This document shows positions 55,379 to 64,000 of a stretch of DNA of 64,000 nucleotides, one piece after another (positions within the stretch are counted from its first letter, which is position 1; every line of letters begins with the position of its first letter). Below the pieces are notes generated by a model. That model did not search any database and was not told where the DNA came from. It saw only the letters and a program-made list of their open reading frames with translations. The stretch is from Echria macrotheca (taxonomy: Eukaryota > Ascomycota > Sordariomycetes > Sordariales > Schizotheciaceae): assembly GCA_030411725.1 (NCBI GenBank), contig MU839827.1, forward strand, positions 2,418,001 through 2,482,000, given 5' to 3'. The translations under genes and the position numbers were made by a program.

Positions 55379-58166
55379 TCAGCCCATCCGTGATCGTCGA
55401 GGCTCCCACTCATTCTCTAGCTGCAATGCTGACGACTGGCTTATGCCAACATCAGACCCTGGACCCTGTTTCTCCATGAGTTTGGCCTCTAGATAACCCA
55501 AATCATTCCGCCGACATGCTCGTCGGAACACGTCGCGCATCCGGTCACTATAAAGTTGACATGAAGCGGCGGCTCTGGTTTGTTGGCCCCTGACGAAATC
55601 GTTGGCTACCTGGTTTGTGTTTTGGGAGTCTTCGACCAGCGGCCAGACCACTTCGTCGTAACACTCATCACAAACCGTGAAATCTGGAAGGTGTTCCATG
55701 ACGTGCCTAGGCAATGTTAGGGCTGAGAATCTTGCCGTCCGTCAACGGCATCAGCTAGCTCCATATACGTACCATTTCCCGTTCTGGAGAACAGCATCGC
55801 GAGGGCACTCTTCCATCAGAGATACATCACGAACGCGATCTGCCAGTTCCTGGATGTTTGGTAGGCCCCTTCTGTTTCGAGCCTTATCCGATGTCGTCTC
55901 CAGCAAATCAAAATACTCCAGGAACCTCTTACGCTCCGGAGCAAAGTGAAGTTCGCAAACGCCCTTTCTAGGGGCCGGGTACTGATCCATCGGGAAGAAG
56001 ATATCTGCGAGATTGGGGAACAGGGCGCCGATCATCTCGGTGCAGGACGGACAGATGCTGAAGCTGCCGATGGGCCGCCGCGCGCTTGGATCCATCATGC
56101 TGTACCAAATACGGGTCGCGACTTTGGCGCCAGGGCAGCCCTGATTGCGCGCCGAAATATAGGCGACGGTTTCCAGAAGGCGCAGATCAGGATACCGGTG
56201 TTTGAGCGTCATAAGGAAGGCGATGCGGTACCAGGGAGACGATCCGAAATGGCACGTAATCGGCTGATCGGGTGGAAAGGGTGCCGCTCGAACAAAGAGT
56301 TGGTTGAACTCGGGGATATTGGAGAACACCCCATCGTAGCAGTCGGGACATATAATGAAATTTTTGGCTCCAGGAAGTGACAAGAACTGGACGCTACCAG
56401 ACCGACTTCGGGGTATTGTGGGCACAATATAGCGGCACTCCGGAAGTTGTGGGAGCACACCTTGCTGAACATCCTCGGAGTAGCGTCGATAGGACGTGAC
56501 GGGTCTGTCTAGGTAGGCGCTTTGCTTCTCCGGGTCGAACGGGGGCGGTTGCCAGTATTGTCCCTGCGAAGTCCGATCTTCGCTTTCTTCGCGCAGAGAA
56601 GCCTGGCCTCTCCTCTCGGCGGTGCTAACTCGGCTGAGCGGAGCCCCAACAGGAACAACTCCGCCACTGGGGATAGACGCTGACCGAGACGGAGCGCGGG
56701 GTCGCGAGGTTCTGTCACCATCGTCTTGCCTTCGTGGAGGCGAACCCGACGGGGGAAACTGATAGTCGTCCGGTCGTCGTCTCTCAACGGGGTATGGGAG
56801 TGTCGTGCTTCTCGGACTCCGCGGGCCGGCCAACATAGGATCGGAAAACGGCATTCCTTGCCCGATACGAGGTGAGGGAAGAGGTGAAGGTCCTTTGGGG
56901 CCCGATCTGGCTGGGTCGAGAGGCAGAAGGGTTTCTGTATCTCGACGAGGGCGTGGACGCTCAGATCTGCTAGAAGAGTTATTCTTCAAGCTGGTACTTC
57001 CATAATACTCCGCCTGGTCTCGGGCATTCGATTGGCGCCGGCTTCTCTGACCGCCAGGACGATCTCTGTCCCGCACGGTCGGGAGGTACGGTGGGGAGGT
57101 GCTCTTTCGGCTCTTCGAGGGAGACTCGCTTGTTCGCTCTCCTCGAGGAGGTGCCTCTCCGCCAGGCATCATAAAGGCAAAGACGTCGTCCGGGTTACCG
57201 AATCCGAATGCTCCCAGACCATTTGCAGACGGCCGAGGTCCGGCAGCAGAGGACATACGTCTGTGAGACGATGAGGATTGACCTGCACGTTTTTCTTCAT
57301 TCCTTTTCGATTTCGGCTCTTCCCTGGGGCCCTTGGCAGTGGGTGATCTACCGACTCCTGCGTTTATGTCAAGGTAAGCGCGCTCCCGTCCACCGGTACT
57401 GTGGGTGAAGACAGGCGAGAGAAACGAGTCGTCGGGCTGCCTCGCAGGTTCACGGGTTGGCTGGTCAATGACCGGTTTCTCCCGATTCCGGCGACTGTGG
57501 GATCGTTTGATGGAAGGCTCAGGGGGCTCGACATTTGTCTCGATATGCGGGAGGTCCTGGTGGTTTATCCTTTTGGCCACGTTCGCCTTCCTCCCTTCTT
57601 TGGTCTCTTTGGTCTCTTTGGTCGGCTCATCAGAGGAGACCAGAACGTATTGTCTGCAAGTATTATCGTCGTAGTCCGATTTGACTGGCGAGCGCTGCCG
57701 CGCGACACTCGGCTCGTCTTCATTATTTTCCGTGCCGACCTCAGAGCCGACAAGAACGAAGCGGCGCTCTGCATTCTGCTCGGGCGCTGTGTCATCCTCC
57801 TCCTCCAATACTCGGACGAGGATCGGCTGCTGGTCTACATCACCGCGGTTCTTGGGCTCGTCGTCGGACAAGCTGGGCGCGATTGAGGGCGTGTATTCTC
57901 GCGCGAGCGACTCGGTTTCGTCCTCAACGCTGGGCGGCGGGGGTCGCCTGGCTCGGCGCGAGCGCCCCGAGGACCGGGGATAATCCGCAATGCTCTCGTA
58001 TGACCGATCGAGCTGGGGCGAGCGGTCGTAGCTGTGTGTCCACTGTGTCAGCGCGGTTTGTACAACGCTGGCTCCTTCGGTTTACTTACGGGTTCGGACT
58101 CCTGGATCGAGAGGTTCTCCAGGAGCCCGTCTGCAGGAGAGTGTGAAAGTTGCTTCTGTCAACCAT
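55379..58166 (-). CDS. Ser/Arg-rich protein with three repeated Cys modules (uncharacterised)
   Basis: Three exons (58166-58090, 58031-55773, 55706-55379) give 887 residues; introns are 58 and 66 nt. The N-terminal 570 residues are disordered and rich in Ser, Arg, Pro and acidic residues, with two FVLVGSE/YVLVSSDE-like acidic repeats near residues 115 and 153. The C-terminal 300 residues contain three related modules, each a C-x2-C followed 30-35 residues later by one more Cys: ICPDCYDGVF...TCHF (about 588), ICPSCTEMIGALF...VCELHF (about 684) and VCDECYDEVVWPL...SCQLY (about 791). Similar mould proteins are annotated as Ser/Arg-related nuclear matrix proteins; that name rests on composition only. 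The start is the ATG at 58166, which the first intron makes accessible. A metal-binding role for the modules is inference. Confidence 0.85.
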
Positions 58167-60581
58167 GCTGGAGCGTGTCATCGACGGTTGTTTCGTTACC
58201 AGCCGCTGTCTGATCGAGGTGTCGAGCTCAGGGCATTTTACGGTCGGGCGGGCAGTTGGGAGTCGTGTCGGCGGCGGGGGTAGATGCGGGGTCTGTCTGT
58301 TTGACCGCAGCCCGAAATTCCGCTCAATTCGTCGTTATTTGAGATTGCAGCTTTGGCCCAAATGTGCAGATCGCAGGGAACCGTGGTAGGAAGCCGGTCT
58401 AGGTAGAGAGTTCCTGTAAGGGGAGCGACCTTGGGACTAGAACTGGGATGTGAGGAAGAACAGCGTCTGCAGTTCCCGGGTGGGGTAAGAGTCAGTTGGG
58501 ACGAGATTCCATTCGACTGTCGGCCGCGGCGAATCACAGTCAGAGCATCAGCTTGACACCCTTTGAGGGACCTGCGCCAATCGGGATGCCTCTGCTCTTC
58601 TCGCCCTTGGGCAATTTAGACAGAGGCTCAGCAGCGACACCCGCGAGGGCGGATTCCCTCTTTGGACACCGGACGGTAAGGCTGTGTTTGAGGTGGGCGC
58701 TTAATGACACTATGCGGTTCCATGCGTCCATCCCACTTTATCTGCCGCGGAGCTTCATATGGCCCCACAAAACGTCATTGCGGGTCGCGGGGTGCACTGT
58801 TGGTTTACACGCCAGACCTGGCGCTTGACCTTGGCGGAACAAGGTGAACAGGCAACCGTGGTTCTCCCCCCCATTTCCCAGCCAGCAACCCTCCAACAGC
58901 TGTTTCGCCCAAGTTTATCAGGTCTGTTCGCAAGTCGCTCCGCTAGTCTAGATCTTCCAGGTCGCACAGAAACCGGGCATCCACCAACACTGGGTTGCAT
59001 TCGGGAGAGGCTTTTGTTGTCACCAACCATCTCAACCAAAAGACAGCCCCTGTGGATACCGTCCGGCCAGTGTCCGTCAAGTGTTTTTTTCTTCTTGTTT
59101 TCACGTTCTTTGTCTTTCTGCGTTGCAGCTTCCCAGGCACGGTTCCTAGAATGGTCGACCGCGTGGGAGCCATCCATCGATCGTATGCCCCGTCACATTT
59201 TGAAACCGATGAAAGCTGAAGACGGCTGAATGAACCACGGGACCTACTGGATATGAGCCTCACAGCCGTGCCAGTTTGGACCTACGGAGTCTCCCCTACA
59301 GCTTGGTCTATGAATAACCCATCTCGCCCTCAGTTCAGGACCTCGATATATCCTCGCAGAGCCTATCCCCTCCTTGCCTGCGTTGATACCCAAGGCCGTA
59401 CACCATGGGTCGATTATTTTATTATTCCAGGTTTTGCCGCGCTTCCCGGATGAAAGACACAAATTCCAATTCCCTCTTCAGGTGCTGGATGGACGAAGTT
59501 ATAGCCTCTCAGGGCCGGAAGATTATACTAGGCCCCCATGCCACCACCCGGGAGGTGTCGTACGGCGTAGTGGTGTGCGCCGACGCGTCTCACATGGCGT
59601 TGCCCAGCCGCGCAGGAGCTACGATAACTACCCGCAAGATCGACAAGGCTTATCAAAGTAGCTCTTTGAAAGCTCAAACCAGGTCCATCACTCCTCCAAA
59701 ACCGGGACCTTTCCAAGCTCTCGGGAAGGTGTTGGTGGTGGTTCCGTCATGGCCTTCCTATTTCAGAGCAGGCTCCGGAGCCAAGTGGATAAGTACCGCG
59801 GCCTTGAACGCCTTTCTCTCTCGCTGTTACCTTCGTCTACAAGAGTGGAAATGCGGTGAGAACTAAGAGACTTTTATCATCTACGGACAGTTCGAGCCTA
59901 CAGCCAAGCGTTTGGTGGCCGAAGTAGAGATCGCTCCGTGGCTAACGACTACCCATATTCTCACTCCCTCTTGTCCAGCTCGTAGTCACGGCTGTCAGCA
60001 TATACCAGTTGGAACGAGACATCTCCCCAGATATTCTAACACATGGGATTTCTTGTCACTGCGTTCAACATTCTGACATCGGTTCCGATCCGCATCAAAA
60101 CACTCAACCCGGTACTGGAGTGCATTTGTGGGCAGAGACTTCTGATGTAGGTCTCGAGGGGGTTGGTACCTCCTTAACTAGGGAGACGGCACCTAGATCA
60201 TAAGGCCAACACTTGCTGACAAAAAGAGCAACCTAAATAGTCGTTAGCTGAACTGCTTCATAAGACAATACTATGCTCCATACCTAATTCGGGAGAACTT
60301 TGGCTGGGTGCGAAAGGGGCAGAGGTGTTCTTTGATTACCCAGAGTAAATACATCACAAGATGAAGTAGAGGAATTAAAACCGTACCAAGCAACAACATC
60401 TCGAAACTCTTTCCTTCACAAATAGTTTAGAAGCTCTTCTTTGTCCAGGCGTCGTTGTGTGTCGTAAGTGCATATCTGGCCCCGATAGATACATACCCCT
60501 GACAATTTTCGGTCAGAGCTCGACAATCGCATCGAGCTCAAACACAGCAACAACACTGCCGAAGTGGCAGAGAGTGCCCCG
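58167..60581. other. Intergenic, divergent genes
   Basis: 2.4 kb between the Ser/Arg-rich gene and the methionyl-tRNA synthetase. A 153-codon frame with an ATG at 59405 (plus) is present but carries no recognisable domain and no flanking signals, so it was not called. The promoters of both neighbours should lie here. Confidence 0.45.
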
Positions 60582-62451
60582 ATGGAGCTGCTCAGGGTAT
60601 CTGCAGCTCGCGGCGCATCAAGATGGCAGCGTCTGGCGGTCCGCCCTTCAAATGGGACATGCCGGCGCTGCATTCGCAGCCAAGTGGCCGCCAGACGCCA
60701 ATTCGCAACGACGCGACCAGCTTTGGAGAAGCCGTACTATGTCACCACACCCATATTCTACGTCAATGCTGGTACGGGCCGTTCCTGGATCCCATCTGCG
60801 ATCGATTGGCGCGCTGACGGGTAGCTAGCGCCACATGTCGGCCACATGTACTCGATGGTCCTGGCCGACGTCCTCAAGCGATGGCAGACACTCACCGGTC
60901 GTACCGCCCTCCTCTGTACCGGCACCGATGAACACGGAATCAAGGTCCAACGGGCCGCCGCGCTCGAGGAGGTCCCCCCGAAGCAGTTCTGCGACGACAA
61001 TGCCGCCAAGTTCGAACATCTCGCTGAGAAGGCGCTGATCGACCACGACCGGTTTATCCGAACGACCGACGAGGACCACATTGCTGCCGTGGAATATTTC
61101 TGGTTTCTACTGAGAGAGAAAGGGCTCATATACGAGTCGAAGCATGCAGGGTGGTACTGTGTCAGCGACGAGTGTTTCTACCCGGAAGCCATGATCGAGA
61201 AGAAGCAGGACCCCTTCACCGGGCAGGTCTTCCTGGCATCGACCGAGACCGGCAACAAGGTGGAATGGATCGAGGAGAGGAACTACCACTTCCGTATGAC
61301 CGCGCTGAAGGACAAGCTGCTCGATTTTTACGCCAAGAACCCGGACTGGATCGTCCCGGTCTCGCGCATGAACGAGGTTGTCGACTGGGTGCAGAACCAC
61401 CTTGTGGATCTGTCCATTTCACGGCCGGTTGACCGTCTGAGCTGGGGGATTCGGGTTCCAGGTGACCACACTCAGACCATCTATGTATGGGTGGATGCTC
61501 TGATCAACTATCTTACAATGGCCGGCTTCCCGAACTGGACCCCCGGGAAGGAGCAGGATGGTGGCTGGCCGGCCGATGTTCACGTCATTGGGAAGGATAT
61601 TCTCCGGTTTCACTGCGTCTACTGGCCTGCTTTGCTTCTAGCCTTAGATCTTCCTCTGCCTCAACGAGTCCTCAGCCATGCGCACTGGACTATGGACCGC
61701 AGGAAGATGTCGAAGTCACTCGGCAACGTGGTGAACCCGCTGTTCGCCATTGATCGGTGGGGTGTCGATGCGATGCGCTTCTACATGATCTATAACGGCG
61801 GCATCGTCGAGGACTCAGATTACAACAACGACACGTTGCTAGGAGGCTATAAAAAGCTTCTCCAAGGTGGTCTTGGCAACCTGACAAACCGTATTATTCG
61901 ATCCAAAAAGTGGAGCGTCAAGGAAGCCATTACGTTCGTCAGGGGGCGCGGAAGCTTGCAGGATGACGTTAAAGGAGACAAGATCATGTCGAACCAGGTG
62001 GCACTGCTTCAAAGCCTCGGGCCCAAGGCCAACGAGGAGATGGCCGTACCAAACCCGTCTGCTGCGCTGCATCGTATCATGGAGGTGATGACCAAGGTAT
62101 GTTTCCGATCCGGCAGGTGGAAGCAATGTTAACCCGCAACAGGCCAACTTTCTGGTATCAGAGAAGAAGCCGTGGGAATTGGCGAACGAGCCTAGCAATC
62201 CTGACAAGGTAATGGCGCTCAACTATTCTCTCTACCTCGCGATGGAGACACTGCGGATCGTTGGAATCCTCCTCCAACCGTTCATGCCCAGCAAGGCCGC
62301 CGAGCTTCTCGATATTTTGGGAGTGTCAGAAGACAAGCGGACTTTCCAACATGCGCAGGTTGGTGCGGACTTTGACTTTGGTGCTCCTTTCCTGGAAGAG
62401 GGAAAGTCAGCGTGGGAGACGTTGTTTCCCCCTGTCCTGGCGCTGAACTGA
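60582..62451 (+). CDS. MSM1: Methionyl-tRNA synthetase, mitochondrial type
   Basis: Class I aminoacyl-tRNA synthetase charging tRNA-Met. Exons 60582-60771, 60829-62096 and 62143-62451 give 588 residues; introns are 57 and 46 nt. The N-terminal 45 residues are rich in Arg and Ala (LLRVSAARGASRWQRLAVRP), a typical mitochondrial presequence. The HIGH motif is split by intron 1 and reads HVGH (residues 66-69); KMSKS is at 356-360. The GTDEHG and YVWVDALINYLT blocks are present. Only the single-Cys-pair-poor connective peptide of the mitochondrial/bacterial type 2 is seen, with no C-terminal tRNA-binding extension, so it is the organellar rather than the cytosolic enzyme. Confidence 0.95.
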
Positions 62452-62775
62452 GAGCTGCTGGGTCAACGAAGCCGCACGACCTGTATGTACCACATGTAAC
62501 ACAATTTGCTGTACAATACTGTACGAGTATAGCACTTAGACCACGAGATACCCATTCGATTTCTCATTCAATAGAAGTGGAATACAAAGAGGTTCTGTCC
62601 TTGCTACAAGTGTTGCAGCCCCCGAGCTGCCAAGAGAGAGCCGATAGGGGTCGGCCCCACTGTTTTAGTTGGACTCATCCGCACAGCGGCTTTTTTTCTT
62701 CTTCATCGAGTTTCTACACACCCAACCAAGCAGACACTCAACTGAGAGCAACTACCTAGACAATAACAAGCCGAA
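62452..62775. other. Intergenic, tandem genes
   Basis: 325 bp holding the 3' flank of the synthetase gene and the presumed promoter of the acetyltransferase, with a TTTTTTCTTCTTC pyrimidine tract shortly before its start. Nothing else recognised. Confidence 0.5.
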
Positions 62776-63609
62776 ATGAAGCTCAACGAATCAACAGGTA
62801 CTCATATCCCTCCACCCTCTCATTTCACCCTCTCCTAGAAATATATCCACTAACAACACATCCCCCAAAAAAGCAATCTCAACAACGCGGGCCCTCCTCG
62901 TCCCCTATGACCCTCACCACGTCGAAACCTATCACACCTGGATGCAAGATCCGGTACATTTTTTTGCTCTCCCTTTCTCTGCCGCCCCTTACCAAAAAAC
63001 TAACATATGAAACAGACAATCCAAGAAGCAACAGCCTCTGACCCGCTCACGCTGGAAGAGGAATACGCAAACCAACTCTCCTGGCGCGTGTCGCCCGACA
63101 AACTCACCTTCATCATCTGCCACCCCCTTTCACCGTCCCTATCTAGTGTAGAGTCTGTGGAGGCAGGGAGGTGTGATACCCCCTCCAAAATGATCGGCGA
63201 CGTTAATTTCTTCTTGTATCCATCCGATGATGACGAAGAAGAGTGTGTTGTAGGTGAGGTAGACATCATGATCGCGCACCCCGACGACCGGGGTAGGGGC
63301 CTCGGCAGGGCGGTCGTGGGCATATTTTTGCATTACGTTCTTCGGAATCTCGGGTCCATCTTGGATGAGTACAGCGGTTCTCTGGACGGAAAGGGAGGTG
63401 GAGAGACGAAAGCAAAGCTGACGATGCTCATGGCCAAGATCAAAGAGGGCAATGAGCCGAGTATTGCTCTCTTCCGCAGCCTCGGATTCACACAGGAGGG
63501 GGGAGTCAACTACTTTGGCGAGGTGAAGCTGGTTCTCAGAGATTTCGGGGCGATTACCTCGACTGTCCCGGAGGGGTACGCCGAGCTGGTCTATTCGCGG
63601 TCTTTGTAG
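62776..63609 (+). CDS. GNAT-family N-acetyltransferase, NAT9-like
   Basis: Acetyl-CoA-dependent transferase of the NAT9 subgroup; substrate not known. Three exons (62776-62797, 62874-62953, 63016-63609) give 231 residues, with introns of 76 and 62 nt. The protein begins MKLNES-TAISTTRALLVPYD, then HVETYHTWMQDP, TIQEATAS, the pattern of the NAT9 family (usual length about 200-240). The acetyl-CoA-binding motif A reads RGRGLGRAVVG, preceded by EVDIMIAHPD, and IALFRSLGFT is motif B. Two acidic or low-complexity insertions are present: DDDEEE before motif A and a Gly/Lys-rich loop after it. The first exon codes only seven residues and was joined by the canonical GTACTC...AAAAAAG intron. Confidence 0.88.
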
Positions 63610-63660
63610 CATCTAGACTACGGGTATACGTTTGATTACATCGACATCCGACAAAAGGTC

Positions 63661-64000
63661 TTACTCGGCGGCGGCCTTGCTGCCATACTTCTCCCGATAC
63701 CCCAGCAGCACGTCCAGGTTGGCATTCGACCCGCCGCAGACTACAACCACGACATTCTTCGAAGCCCACTCCAGGTCGCTCATGCCCTTCCCGACATGCT
63801 TCCGCAAATCACCATTGTACACGGTCGCGAGCGTCGCGCCGCAGGCTACCTCGACCAAAATCCGCACGTCATCCAGGAACCGCACGCAGGCCATGGCTGC
63901 CTCGGCGTCCGTCACCGTCACGCTGATCAGGTGTTCGCTCGTGCTGGCCCACTCCCACGTCTTGTCGGACACGCGCGTGGCGCCGAGCGAGGCCGCGATC
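63661..64000 (-). CDS. L-serine/threonine dehydratase, C-terminal part (runs off the window)
   Basis: PLP enzyme converting L-serine (or threonine) to pyruvate (or 2-oxobutyrate) and ammonia. Only the last 112 residues lie inside the window; the frame is open to the right edge and continues AASLGATRVSD. The conserved fold-type II elements RILVEVACGATLA and VVVVCGGSNANLD are visible. VCGGSNANL is typical of the eukaryotic serine dehydratase group. The gene stands 50 bp from the acetyltransferase, tail to tail. Start and full length cannot be given. Confidence 0.88.
   Translation of the reverse strand, partial: IAASLGATRVSDKTWEWASTSEHLISVTVTDAEAAMACVRFLDDVRILVEVACGATLATVYNGDLRKHVGKGMSDLEWASKNVVVVVCGGSNANLDVLLGYREKYGSKAAAE

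Noticed and set aside
59405..59866. 153-codon frame upstream of the methionyl-tRNA synthetase
   Set aside because: No domain, no supporting introns or flanking signals; kept only as a note.
1..64000. tRNA genes, CRISPR arrays, insertion sequences or long terminal repeats
   Set aside because: Scanning by eye for B-box-like sequences, regularly spaced repeats and terminal repeats gave nothing convincing; a tRNAscan or repeat search could still find something.

Overview
This 64 kb window is nuclear DNA of a filamentous ascomycete (Pezizomycotina), most likely a sordariomycete. The evidence is short introns of about 45-160 nt with GTAAGT/GTATGT-type donors, CTAAC/CTGAC-like branch points and CAG/TAG acceptors; monocistronic genes on both strands separated by 0.3-4.7 kb; and gene families typical of moulds (a Zn2Cys6 regulator with a fungal_trans domain, GtaA-type glutaminase, Yor1-type ABC transporter). 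There are no bacterial features, no CRISPR array, no rRNA, and no tRNA or intact transposon that I could recognise by eye. All exon models were joined by hand from splice signals and reading frame; family names are from memory of the families, not from a search.

Layout, left to right. 1-2.2 kb: no supportable gene. 2.2-4.9 kb (-): Zn2Cys6 transcription factor, five exons. 6.7-7.8 kb (-): FCF1/UTP24, the 18S rRNA-processing PIN nuclease, split into ten exons and invisible to ORF calling. 9.05-10.2 kb (+): a CSI2-like secretory/vacuolar membrane protein. 12.25-17.0 kb (-): Yor1-like ABCC transporter with glycine/proline-rich inserts. 18.9-22.2 kb (-): a large lysine/alanine-rich protein with internal duplications and three SUMO-interaction-like motifs. 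23.6-24.8 kb (-): Transformer-2/SR-like RNA-binding protein. 25.5-28.0 kb (-): secreted glutaminase. 29.1-32.4 kb (-) and 33.1-35.1 kb (+): RAD16 and RAD7, divergently transcribed from one 0.68 kb intergenic region. 35.1-39.8 kb: a gene-poor stretch. 39.8-42.2 kb (+): malic enzyme. 43.5-48.5 kb (-): a 1619-residue telomere-binding (POT1/CDC13-type) protein. 49.0-50.4 kb (+): flavin-containing monooxygenase. 51.0-53.2 kb (+): aromatic-type aminotransferase. 53.5-54.8 kb (-): ribosomal protein L4. 55.4-58.2 kb (-): a serine/arginine-rich protein with a thrice-repeated cysteine module. 60.6-62.5 kb (+): mitochondrial-type methionyl-tRNA synthetase. 62.8-63.6 kb (+): GNAT acetyltransferase. 63.7 kb to the end (-): C-terminus of an L-serine/threonine dehydratase.

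Most genes are independent housekeeping or metabolic loci, not a biosynthetic cluster. The one clear functional pairing is RAD7-RAD16, whose products form the global-genome nucleotide-excision-repair complex in yeast. Two further proteins suggest genome-maintenance roles (the telomere-binding protein and the SIM-repeat, histone-H1-tail-like protein), but no functional link between them and RAD7-RAD16 is shown by the sequence. The least described items are the SIM-repeat protein, the triple cysteine-module protein and the very large POT1/CDC13-type protein.
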